The position numbers were made by a program, and so were the translations under genes. DNA of 8,108 nucleotides from JAHILA01 sp035528175 (GTDB taxonomy: Bacteria > Patescibacteriota > Minisyncoccia > RBG-13-40-8-A): NCBI GenBank assembly GCA_035528175.1, contig DATKZC010000008.1, positions 1 through 8,108 of the forward strand. Direction: 5' to 3'. Below the pieces are notes generated by a model. The model was not told where the DNA came from. It searched no databases and saw only the letters and a list, made by a program, of their open reading frames with translations. How positions within the stretch are numbered: the first letter of the stretch is position 1; every line of letters starts with the position of its first letter. Positions 1-6,243 of the stretch are shown here, piece by piece.

Positions 1-849
1 ACCCATGCTTATTTGTCTTGCCCTGACCCGCTCCATTCCAGTTTTCAACCGGTTCCGATGTATAACAATAATATTTGGGATGCCCCGGCAATTTCCCGGG
101 TTATTGCTATGGGTGCGACCTTTTGGCACATGGTCCAGCAGGAAAGATCAGAGAGGATGTCTACTTTTTCCTCCCATTCAATGGGCTTTAAGGCTTTAGT
201 GGAAATGGATTTCTGGACAATCAAGAATGTTTCTGAGGATTCCAGGATTTATTGGCAGTCGCTTCTGTTTTATGACGGCCATTACTACAATGTTCCCTTA
301 TATTATCCGCTTTCTATGGATGCTAATCTGGCGGATACTTTCTGGCAGACAGTTAAAAACGTTTTTAAACAGCAGACTCGCTGGAGTTGGGGAGTAGAAA
401 ATGTTCCTTACTTTACTTTCGGCTGTATAAAAAATAAGGCCATGGCCTTGAGGAAAAAGATTTACCATATGTTTTATCATTGGGAAGCATTTTGGTCTTG
501 GGCAACAAATTCTCTGTTGATTTTTATGCTGGGTTGGTTACCGTTGATTTTAGGCGGGGAAGCGTTTAATAGGACATTAATTTCATATAATCTGCCACGT
601 TTGACTCGCTCGCTGATGACTGTAGCTATGTTGGGTTTATTCCTTTCGGCATTTTATACTTTGAAACTTTTGCCACCGAGACCGGAAAAATACAAATCCC
701 GAAAATATATCTGGATGATTATTCAATGGATTTTAGTGCCGATTGCCACAATTATTTTCGGCTCCATTCCCGCGCTTATTTCTCAAACCCGCTTAATGTT
801 CGGTAAATATATGGGGTTTTGGGTGACTGAAAAAAAGCGAAAGGAATAA
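1..849 (+). CDS. Family-2 (GT2-like) membrane glycosyltransferase, C-terminal part, 5' end outside window
   Basis: The frame is open from base 1, so 282 residues of a longer protein are visible and the true start lies upstream. Residues 79-80 in 'SEDSR' match the ED motif that supplies the catalytic base in processive GT2 enzymes, and 'KQQTRW' (123-128) matches the Q-x-x-R-W acceptor/product motif. Three hydrophobic segments follow, at about 167-186, 204-224 and 236-259, then a basic tail ending in KKRKE. The missing N-terminal part should carry the nucleotide-sugar-binding fold. The protein probably transfers sugars at the inner face of the membrane for an envelope or extracellular polysaccharide; the substrate cannot be told. 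It converges on recG with no spacer: its TAA (847-849) touches recG's TAA. Family assignment is fairly firm, specific function is not. Confidence 0.85.
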   Translation, partial: THAYLSCPDPLHSSFQPVPMYNNNIWDAPAISRVIAMGATFWHMVQQERSERMSTFSSHSMGFKALVEMDFWTIKNVSEDSRIYWQSLLFYDGHYYNVPLYYPLSMDANLADTFWQTVKNVFKQQTRWSWGVENVPYFTFGCIKNKAMALRKKIYHMFYHWEAFWSWATNSLLIFMLGWLPLILGGEAFNRTLISYNLPRLTRSLMTVAMLGLFLSAFYTLKLLPPRPEKYKSRKYIWMIIQWILVPIATIIFGSIPALISQTRLMFGKYMGFWVTEKKRKE

Positions 850-856
850 TTATTCC
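843..856. other. 14-bp perfect palindrome across the two convergent stop codons
   Basis: The sequence GGAATAATTATTCC is its own reverse complement and contains both stop codons (TAA at 847-849 on +, TAA at 852-850 on -). Both proteins end in Glu-stop, which by itself creates most of the symmetry. It is AT-rich, has no loop and no following T-run, so it is a poor intrinsic terminator. It is the only dyad at this convergent junction. Confidence 0.5.
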
Positions 857-2928
857 AAATGGATTGTTTTTTTGAATTGGGATAGTTTTTCAGCAAGGAA
901 CGGATAAGACCTTAAACCGGGGTCTTTTTTTAATAGTTCGGTTGCTTCCTGGCGCGTGGTTTTGATAAGATTTAAATCTTTTAAGCTGGCCATTGCCAAG
1001 TCAGGCAAGCCTGATTGTGCTACCCCATAAAATTGTCCTGGTCCTCTAATTTCCATATCTTTTTCAGCCAGTTCAAAACCATTTTCGCATTTTGCAAGCG
1101 CTCGTAATCTTGAGGTTGATTCGCCAGAAGTACTGAATAAAAAACAATATGATTGATATTTTCCTCTGCCAACCCTGCCCCTGAATTGGTGCAGTTGAGC
1201 TAGGCCGAATCTGTCAGCTCCTTCAATCATCATTACTGTTGCATTGGGCATATCTATTCCTACTTCAATAACTGACGTGGAAACAAGAATGTCGGTTTTT
1301 TTATTGCGGAAATCCGCCATAATGCGTTCTTTTTCTTTTGCTTTTATTTTTCCATGAATCATATCGATTTTCAAATCAGGGAATACTTTTTCAGAAAGTT
1401 TTTCATATTCCTCTTTAACTGCTTTAACTTCGCCCCAGAGGATGTTTTTGGGGTTTACCCCGAGCGAAGTCGAGGGGTCTATTCTTGGGCAAATGACAAA
1501 AACTTGTCGGCCATTTTTCACTTCCATTCTGATAAATTCATAAGCTTGCTCTCTTTCATCTGGTGGAACAATTTTTGTAATGATTTTCTTCCTGTTTTTA
1601 GGCATTTCATCCAAAATAGAAATATCCAGGTCTCCGTAAATAGTTAAAGCCAAGGTGCGGGGAATTGGAGTCGCAGTCATTGATAATAGATGTGGAATGT
1701 ATTTGTTATTTTGTAATAAAGCGGCGCGCTGTTCAACTCCGAATCTGTGTTGTTCATCAACAATTACTAATGCTAAATTATTTCCGCCCAGGGCGGATCC
1801 GCCATGGGTGGAGAATCTACCTTTTTCATATAACAGGGCATGCGTGCCAATAAAAATTTTTGTCTTTTTGGAAACTTTTTTCTCGCTTCCAGTTAAAAGC
1901 CCGATTTCCACATTGAATCCAGTCATTAATTTTTTAATTTCTTTGAAATGCTGCTGCGCCAGGATTTCAGTTGGCGCCATAAAAGCAACTTGGAATCCGG
2001 TTTTTGCGACTTCTAAGGCCGCTGCAGCAGCAACAACTGTTTTTCCTGAACCGACATCACCCTGCAATAACCTATTCATAGGATTTGATTTTTCCAAATC
2101 AAGGATTATTTCCCAAGCAGCTTTTTTTTGCGCGCTGGTCAGTTCAAATGGAAGTTTTTTCACGAATGCTTGGACTAAATTTTTATCAAAAGGAATTTTA
2201 AGAGCTTTTTCTTGCTGTAATTTATTTTTTTGCTTCAATATAAATAACTGCAGTAAAAATAATTCTTCGAAAATAAATCTTTTGCGCGCTTCGTCAGCGG
2301 ATTTAAGATTTTCCGGAAAGTGGATATTTTTTATTGCTGTTTGAAGATTGGGCAGATTATATTTTTTTAGAATTTCAAAAGGCAGGAATTCTTTGAGCTG
2401 GGTGATTGTTGGTAGAACTAATTTGATATAATACCTTAAAAAGCGTGAACCTAGTCCCGTTGTTTCCGGATAAATCGGCACCAAGCCAGCAGTGTGCGTA
2501 GTGGTTTTTCCAAGTGTCAGTAATTCATAACTGGGATTGGCAAGATACGGACCCTTGGGACCCATGGCGTATTTGCCGGACAAGCTTACCCTTTTTCCTT
2601 CTTTTAAATTCTTGATTAAAAACGGCTGGTTGAACCAGATTACTTTTGCGGAGGCGGTCGGATCTTTGACTAATGCCTCGGTTAAAGACATTCCTCTTTT
2701 AAATGTGCGGATATTATCAATTTTCAAGATTTCTCCTTGAATTGTGGCAACTTCATTCAGTTTTAATTTATCAATAGTGATAATTCTAGAAAAATCATCA
2801 TATCTGTTCGGAAAATGATAAATTAAATCCCGGACTGTATTCAGCCCGAGTTTATGGAACTTTTTTAAATATTTTTCATTGATTCTCGGTAATTTTGCAA
2901 TTGGCGTTTCAAGAGTATATTTGATCAT
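850..2928 (-). CDS. recG: ATP-dependent DNA helicase RecG
   Basis: This is a 692-residue superfamily-2 helicase that remodels stalled forks and branch-migrates Holliday junctions. The N-terminal wedge/OB domain covers about residues 1-150. Walker A is GDVGSGKT (290-297), motif II is the DEQH box (391-394) inside 'VIVDEQHRFGVEQR', motif III is SMTATPIPRT (416-425), and motif VI is QFRGRVGR (581-588). The RecG-typical 'KDMEIRGPGQFYGVAQSGLPDL' segment follows from 623. Length is normal for the family. Two short insertions encoded by GC-rich palindromes sit in surface loops, at residues 373-383 and about 484-491. The ATG lies only 9 bases after tRNA-Arg, with no Shine-Dalgarno sequence, so the message is probably co-transcribed with the tRNA and left with a very short leader after tRNA processing. 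The identification is secure. Confidence 0.97.
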   Translation of the reverse strand: MIKYTLETPIAKLPRINEKYLKKFHKLGLNTVRDLIYHFPNRYDDFSRIITIDKLKLNEVATIQGEILKIDNIRTFKRGMSLTEALVKDPTASAKVIWFNQPFLIKNLKEGKRVSLSGKYAMGPKGPYLANPSYELLTLGKTTTHTAGLVPIYPETTGLGSRFLRYYIKLVLPTITQLKEFLPFEILKKYNLPNLQTAIKNIHFPENLKSADEARKRFIFEELFLLQLFILKQKNKLQQEKALKIPFDKNLVQAFVKKLPFELTSAQKKAAWEIILDLEKSNPMNRLLQGDVGSGKTVVAAAAALEVAKTGFQVAFMAPTEILAQQHFKEIKKLMTGFNVEIGLLTGSEKKVSKKTKIFIGTHALLYEKGRFSTHGGSALGGNNLALVIVDEQHRFGVEQRAALLQNNKYIPHLLSMTATPIPRTLALTIYGDLDISILDEMPKNRKKIITKIVPPDEREQAYEFIRMEVKNGRQVFVICPRIDPSTSLGVNPKNILWGEVKAVKEEYEKLSEKVFPDLKIDMIHGKIKAKEKERIMADFRNKKTDILVSTSVIEVGIDMPNATVMMIEGADRFGLAQLHQFRGRVGRGKYQSYCFLFSTSGESTSRLRALAKCENGFELAEKDMEIRGPGQFYGVAQSGLPDLAMASLKDLNLIKTTRQEATELLKKDPGLRSYPFLAEKLSQFKKTIHLE
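1457..1478. repeat. GC-rich imperfect palindrome inside recG, encoding DPSTSLGV
   Basis: The core CCCCGAGCGAAGTCGAGGGG is an imperfect inverted repeat (ACCCC/GGGGT arms, inner CGA/TCG) in AT-rich surroundings. On the coding strand it reads as Asp-Pro-Ser-Thr-Ser-Leu-Gly-Val, RecG residues 484-491, just after the conserved 'VICPRI' strand where RecG proteins vary in length. From memory, similar 'CTCGACTTCGCTCGG' palindromes recur in many metagenome-derived genomes, both intergenically and within genes. Only one copy of this type is in the window, so the repeat status is an inference. Confidence 0.5.
1783..1812. repeat. Tandem GC-rich hairpins inside recG, encoding a Gly/Ser-rich insertion
   Basis: The first hairpin is TCCGCCC-A-GGGCGGA (1783-1797), a perfect 7-bp inverted repeat. 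The second follows immediately: TCCGCC-ATG-GGTGGA (1798-1812), six pairs with one G-T. In the recG frame they encode STHGGSALGG (residues 373-382), between 'YEKGRF' and 'NNLALVIVDEQH'. Typical RecG proteins run from the equivalent of 'RF' almost straight into 'NLALVIVDEQH', so this is about ten extra residues. The core TTTCCGCC-NNN-GGCGG (starting 1781) recurs inside comF. Confidence 0.65.
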
Positions 2929-2937
2929 AGTTTAAAA

Positions 2938-3009
2938 TGCCCTCGAGGGGAATCGAACCTCTATTTCAAGATCCGCAATCTTGCGTCCTATCCGTTGAAC
3001 GACGAGGGC
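2938..3009 (-). tRNA. tRNA-Arg, anticodon GCG
   Basis: A 72-nt cloverleaf. The acceptor stem GCCCTCG/CGAGGGC is perfect, the D-stem is GTTC/GGAC with a loop containing GG, and the anticodon stem is CAAGA/TCTTG with loop TTGCGGA, giving anticodon GCG (reads CGC and CGU, Arg). The variable loop has 4 nt and the T-loop is TTCGATT. The discriminator is A, with A20 and C35 present as expected for arginine identity. The T-stem AGAGG/CCCCT has one A-C mismatch. CCA is not encoded. Its first base is the last base of the preceding gene's TAG stop (3009), and recG starts 9 bases after it. Most bacteria use an ACG anticodon here. Confidence 0.9.
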
Positions 3010-3494
3010 TAAAATCCTATCCTTCTCATCCAAATATCAATCAAAGACACTTTGTGGCGTTTTTCAGGAAGGAATCTTAATAAATATTTTCTGATTTCGT
3101 TAGGATTCTGATCAGCTAAAGAGATTTTGATATACGGGGAAAAAGATTTTCTACTTCTAAAACTTATTTCTTTTTCCATTGGCGGATTATAGAAAATCCA
3201 GAAGGAACGGATAGAATCAAAAGCATATAATCTATTATCAACCTCAATTCCTCTTTCATTAACTTTGAATTTTATAATTCTTGGCTCTTTTTTTGCGTAA
3301 AGATAAAAAGTTAAAAATGCCAGCAGAATGAGAATCAAGAATAGAATATTATCAGTTATTAAAGCGATAATGCCGAGGATAATAACAATAATTGCCGGAA
3401 AGATAAACCAAGATTTATTTTTTTCGGTCTTTTCAAATTCCGGCGCTTCCCAAGTAAATTCTTTTAATAAATTTTCTTGATTATTATTTTCCAT
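3009..3494 (-). CDS. Small membrane protein: two membrane segments plus a basic cytosolic domain, function unknown
   Basis: This 161-residue protein has a hydrophilic N-terminus (LLKEFTWEAPEFEKTEKNK), two close hydrophobic segments at about 29-47 and 49-68, then a soluble, basic, beta-rich tail (75-161) ending in RRIGF. The short hairpin plus 'IKFKVNERGIEVDNRLYAFDSIRSFWI' resembles bacterial membrane proteins with a PH-like domain, but that is only an impression. I chose ATG at 3494; a TTG nine bases upstream (3503) would add three residues. It overlaps the preceding gene by 11 bases, so the two are translationally coupled. Its TAG stop shares one base with tRNA-Arg. The name and role are not recognised; I have the impression of relatives in other Patescibacteria. 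Confidence 0.8.
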   Translation of the reverse strand: MENNNQENLLKEFTWEAPEFEKTEKNKSWFIFPAIIVIILGIIALITDNILFLILILLAFLTFYLYAKKEPRIIKFKVNERGIEVDNRLYAFDSIRSFWIFYNPPMEKEISFRSRKSFSPYIKISLADQNPNEIRKYLLRFLPEKRHKVSLIDIWMRRIGF

Positions 3495-3912
3495 TTTTTT
3501 CAAAAACTTTTACCATGATTAATTTTAATACTCTTGCCAGAACAAAAACAGCTCCAACCTCAAGTGTAAGATAAGTTGCGGTCATTAATCCCGAATAAGA
3601 AAATTGGTTTTTAGTCAAGAAATTAATCAGATAAAGCAGGGTAGTCATGATAATCCAGAAATAAACGAATAATTCTCCTTTTCTTGAACGTCTTTCCGGA
3701 GCTGCATGCTCTAAAAACCTGATTGCTTCTTTGTGGATGGAATAGATTATTAAGATTCCTATATAGAATAAAGAAATGTTTGTTGGAGGATATTCTCCAT
3801 TGCTGAAGAAATCAAGAAGTGTCATTAAAATGGTTAAAAGAGTGATGCAAAAACAAATCCAGAACAAGATATTATTTATTTTGGTTTCTGATTTGATTAT
3901 TTTTTCCGTCAT
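3484..3912 (-). CDS. Small membrane protein with about four membrane segments, function unknown
   Basis: This is a 142-residue hydrophobic protein. Likely membrane segments are at about 14-35, 46-62, 81-100 and 107-129. A highly charged cytosolic loop, 'EHAAPERRSRKGE' (68-80), lies between the second and third segments, and the tail is basic (KVFEKNGK). No catalytic motif is visible. It follows the pseudopilin gene by 23 bases and overlaps the next small membrane-protein gene by 11 bases, so it may belong to a pilin-linked operon. No Shine-Dalgarno sequence precedes the ATG at 3912. A role in pilus or envelope assembly is a guess from position only. Confidence 0.8.
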   Translation of the reverse strand: MTEKIIKSETKINNILFWICFCITLLTILMTLLDFFSNGEYPPTNISLFYIGILIIYSIHKEAIRFLEHAAPERRSRKGELFVYFWIIMTTLLYLINFLTKNQFSYSGLMTATYLTLEVGAVFVLARVLKLIMVKVFEKNGK

Positions 3913-3935
3913 ATTTCTAATTTAATTATTAGTTA

Positions 3936-4460
3936 TTATTTTTCAAATCCACCAGTTACCCATTCGAGTTCGTTCTGCCAATCCCTGCCAGAACAACTCC
4001 ATCCTGGGCTTAAAGGATGCGGATTGTCGCTTGTTTCCATGTCGCGAATTCCTAAAACATAATAAGCTCCTTTAGATGTATCACAGCCATACATTCCAGC
4101 GGTATACCTATAATATACATAACCTCCGCAAGCTGCTGTGGTCGAAGGGTCTCCAGGGTTTTTTGTTATAAAACCATTTATTTCCAATGGTCGAAGAAAT
4201 ATGTCGTTACTCCCTAGTCCACCATTATATCCAGTATCCCATCCGCCACAATCATTATCAGTGTTAAGGGGATATGCATTGTTGTTGTCATAATACAATT
4301 CTAATGCCAGTCGTATTTGTCTTACGTCTCTTAGTCTTCTCGCATCTCTTGCTTTTTGTCTTGCCCTGCTTAAACTAATTAAAACAATAGTAGACAAAAG
4401 CCCAATAATAGCGATAACAACCAATAATTCTATTAGAGTAAAACCTTTATTTTTATGCAT
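3936..4460 (-). CDS. Type IV pilin-like / type II secretion pseudopilin
   Basis: The 174-residue protein begins with a six-residue basic leader (MHKNKG) followed by FTLIELLVVIAIIGLLSTIV, the class III signal. The prepilin peptidase would cut between G6 and F7, leaving Glu at mature position 5. The N-terminal helix continues as an amphipathic stalk (SRARQKARDARRLRDVRQIRLALELYYDNNNAYP), followed by a globular C-terminal domain with four cysteines (71, 111, 126, 156) that could form two disulfides. It would be inserted in the membrane and assembled into a pilus or pseudopilus used for attachment, DNA uptake or secretion. The start at 4460 is chosen because it gives a proper leader and lies 7 bases after tRNA-Ser; upstream in-frame codons lie inside the tRNA. 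No Shine-Dalgarno sequence is present. Confidence 0.93.
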   Translation of the reverse strand: MHKNKGFTLIELLVVIAIIGLLSTIVLISLSRARQKARDARRLRDVRQIRLALELYYDNNNAYPLNTDNDCGGWDTGYNGGLGSNDIFLRPLEINGFITKNPGDPSTTAACGGYVYYRYTAGMYGCDTSKGAYYVLGIRDMETSDNPHPLSPGWSCSGRDWQNELEWVTGGFEK

Positions 4461-4467
4461 ATTAATG

Positions 4468-4554
4468 CGGTGGGGGTGAGATTCGAACTCACGAGAGTCT
4501 TGCAACCCTACCTGTTTTCAAGACAGGCGCACTAGTCCGCTATGCGACCCCACC
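4468..4554 (-). tRNA. tRNA-Ser, anticodon UGA
   Basis: An 87-nt class II tRNA. The acceptor is GGTGGGG/CCCCACC with discriminator G, and the D-stem is GCA/TGC with a GG-containing loop. The anticodon stem CCTGT/ACAGG has loop CTTGAAA, giving anticodon TGA (reads UCA, Ser). The long variable arm AGGGT/ACTCT has a 6-nt loop, and the T-arm is GTGAG-TTCGAAT-CTCAC. CCA is not encoded. The upstream alkyltransferase frame reads 37 bases into this tRNA and stops at the anticodon itself (4520-4518). The pseudopilin ATG is 7 bases after its 3' end. It is very similar to the tRNA-Ser at 6923-7009. Confidence 0.95.
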
Positions 4555-4808
4555 ATTTTTACGCCCTCTTTTTTCAAAAGTTCTATTTTTCTTTTTACTC
4601 CATATTTATATCCGCCGATTTTTCCATTTGAGCCGATAACTCTGTGGCAGGGAAGTCCTTTAATATTATGTCTGTTCATAATATTTCCCACTGCTCGATA
4701 CGCTCGTGGCGAGCCTGCCCTTATTGCTACTTTTTTATAACTTAATGTTTTTCCTTTGGGGATCTTCGCGACCACTGCGTAGACTTTTTGGGTAAAAGAG
4801 GGAGTCAT
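4518..4808 (-). CDS. O6-alkylguanine-DNA alkyltransferase-like protein (Ogt/MGMT C-terminal domain)
   Basis: This 96-residue protein consists only of the DNA-binding/active-site domain of the MGMT family. It has the winged-helix segment TLSYKKVAIRAGSPRAYRAVGNIM (21-44) with the Arg-finger-type 'RAVG', and the PCHRV active site with acceptor Cys54. The cysteine is present, so it is not an alkyltransferase-like (PWHRV) protein; it should remove alkyl groups from O6 of guanine in a single-turnover reaction. The normal end of the domain is about 'LLKKEGV' (77-83). The last 12 residues are encoded wholly or partly by tRNA-Ser(UGA), and the stop codon is that tRNA's anticodon. The ATG shares one base with the stop of the preceding HEPN-like gene (TAATG), indicating translational coupling and membership in the restriction-modification operon. 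Confidence 0.88.
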   Translation of the reverse strand: MTPSFTQKVYAVVAKIPKGKTLSYKKVAIRAGSPRAYRAVGNIMNRHNIKGLPCHRVIGSNGKIGGYKYGVKRKIELLKKEGVKMVGSHSGLVRLS

Positions 4809-5293
4809 TATTTAATTTTTTCTTTTGCGGCAAATTCTATTTTTCTTCTAAGAGTTTGTTCCCAGCCGAAGGTTTTTAGAAGAAATTTTTCATGTTCTCT
4901 AAACTTTTCTATCAATTTATCATCTAATTTTAATCTTTCAAATGTAACTGGATTTAAAATAGTAATTTCATTCTCGTTGCTCATTTTTTCATCTAATTCC
5001 CAATGGGCTACTGCATTTCTTAATTTTTGAATAAATCTTAAAGATGTTTTAACTTGTGGGTATCGTTTTAAATTTTTAAAATATGGAATTTGTTCATAGA
5101 GCGAAATTTTATTATCGAAACTAAAATGGGATGTGTTTATAATATAATAATAAAAAATTGAAGCCTGCCTATTGGTTTTTGGGAAAAAATATGTCCTTAG
5201 ATTCCAACCGAGAGCTGTTTCTATTACAGTCGCATCCGAAATTATATTCCCTCTAAACCAATTTAATTTCTCCCAAATGATTTTTCCATCCAT
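4808..5293 (-). CDS. HEPN-like protein with R-x4-H motif, embedded in the restriction-modification operon
   Basis: This 161-residue protein appears mainly alpha-helical. The segment 'SFDNKISLYEQIPYF' followed by 'LRFIQKLRNAVAHWELDE' has the helix spacing of HEPN domains. R92-NAVA-H97 matches their R-x4-6-H RNase motif, including the polar residue after the arginine. HEPN domains commonly act as ribonuclease toxins in abortive-infection and toxin-antitoxin modules, but some are non-catalytic; activity here is inferred. No nucleotidyltransferase (MNT) antitoxin is nearby. It starts 4 bases after the methyltransferase stop, and its TAA overlaps the alkyltransferase ATG by one base. The C-terminal third (120-161) is charged. 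Family assignment rests on the motif only; precise subfamily not recognised. Confidence 0.7.
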   Translation of the reverse strand: MDGKIIWEKLNWFRGNIISDATVIETALGWNLRTYFFPKTNRQASIFYYYIINTSHFSFDNKISLYEQIPYFKNLKRYPQVKTSLRFIQKLRNAVAHWELDEKMSNENEITILNPVTFERLKLDDKLIEKFREHEKFLLKTFGWEQTLRRKIEFAAKEKIK

Positions 5294-5297
5294 ATTT

Positions 5298-6242
5298 TTA
5301 AAAGTCCCTTGGCGGTAAATTCTTTTCTGGAAATAGAGTTGTTTGTTCTATCAAGAATTGCTTTATTCTTTGTTCTGCTAAATCGCAGTATTTTTTATCA
5401 ATATCATAGCCGACATAATTTCTTTTAGTTTTTAGCGCAGCTATACAAGTTGTACCAGCGCCTAAAAATGGATCAAGAATAACATCATTTTCAAAAGTAT
5501 AAAGTTGAATTAAACGATAAGGTAGTTCAATTGGAAAAGGAGCGGGATGTCCTATTTTTGAAGCTCGTTCTGCAGAAAATTTCCAAACACTTTTTGTAAA
5601 TTCTAAAAATTCCTCTTTTGAAATGGTACTTCTTCTTCTTTCTGGATTTAAACGAGTAAATGTATCTTTGCAAAAAACAAGAATATATTCGTGAACATCA
5701 CGCAATACTGGATTATTTGCTTTTAAGTAGCTTCCCCAAGCCGTTGAAGGACTTGCACTATTTCCTTTATCCCAGAGTAGCTCGCCTCTCATCAAAAAAC
5801 CAATATCATGCATATCTTTAATAATATAACTATGAAGTGGTAAATAAGGTCTTCTACCTAAATTCGCAATATTTATACAAGCTCTACCACCAGGGACCAA
5901 AACTCTGTATGTTTCTTTAAATATTCGTTTTAGTAATTCTCTATATTCTTCAAGAGATAAATTTTCATCGTACATTTTGCCAACATTATAAGGTGGTGAG
6001 GTGACCATCAAATGAACGCTATTGTCTAAGAGTTCTGTCATCGCCTCACTGCTTTTACAAAAAACTTTATTTATATTTTGCGGCTCAATTGGATTTTCAA
6101 TATATTCAACATTTTTCCCATTGTTTAGTCCTTTATAAAGATTGCTATTATAAAATTTTGACGAGTCATGGTTAATTCGACCCGGTGCGCCAAAGACGCT
6201 GGTTTGTGTTCCATTTTTTCTTTTATAATCGTGATATGTCAT
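5298..6242 (-). CDS. Type II DNA methyltransferase, TSPPY-type, probably N4-cytosine
   Basis: The 314-residue enzyme has the beta-class order of amino-methyltransferase motifs: catalytic motif IV TSPPYN (81-86) comes before motif I DPFLGAGTT (257-265). HPAPFP (232-237) precedes motif I, and GYDID (278-282) fits the acidic S-adenosylmethionine contact. A Ser in (T/S)PPY is typical of N4-cytosine enzymes, though some N6-adenine enzymes also carry it. The region between motifs IV and I (about 130-230) would hold target recognition. It starts 1 base after the endonuclease stop (TAATATG), so it is translationally coupled, and it should protect host DNA from that nuclease. If the partner is a true ThaI relative, the target would be CGCG; that is inference. 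Confidence 0.9.
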   Translation of the reverse strand: MTYHDYKRKNGTQTSVFGAPGRINHDSSKFYNSNLYKGLNNGKNVEYIENPIEPQNINKVFCKSSEAMTELLDNSVHLMVTSPPYNVGKMYDENLSLEEYRELLKRIFKETYRVLVPGGRACINIANLGRRPYLPLHSYIIKDMHDIGFLMRGELLWDKGNSASPSTAWGSYLKANNPVLRDVHEYILVFCKDTFTRLNPERRRSTISKEEFLEFTKSVWKFSAERASKIGHPAPFPIELPYRLIQLYTFENDVILDPFLGAGTTCIAALKTKRNYVGYDIDKKYCDLAEQRIKQFLIEQTTLFPEKNLPPRDF

Positions 6243-6243
6243 A

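Noticed and set aside
1001..1014. Palindrome TCAGGC-AA-GCCTGA in recG as a regulatory or repeat element
   Set aside because: It encodes QSGLPD, conserved in RecG, so the symmetry is explained by the protein sequence.
1655..2344. Long open frame of 229 codons on the + strand opposite recG
   Set aside because: It lies wholly antisense to a well-conserved helicase, its translation is Cys/Ser/Phe-rich with no domain, and it results from recG codon bias.
4461..4505. N-terminal extension of the pseudopilin frame from an upstream TTG
   Set aside because: The extension lies mostly inside tRNA-Ser(UGA) and would spoil the short basic prepilin leader that the ATG at 4460 gives.
4702..4714. Hairpin GCTCG-TGG-CGAGC inside the alkyltransferase gene as another inserted repeat
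   Set aside because: The encoded residues (GSPRAYRAVG region) are the normal conserved sequence of the family, so nothing has been inserted.
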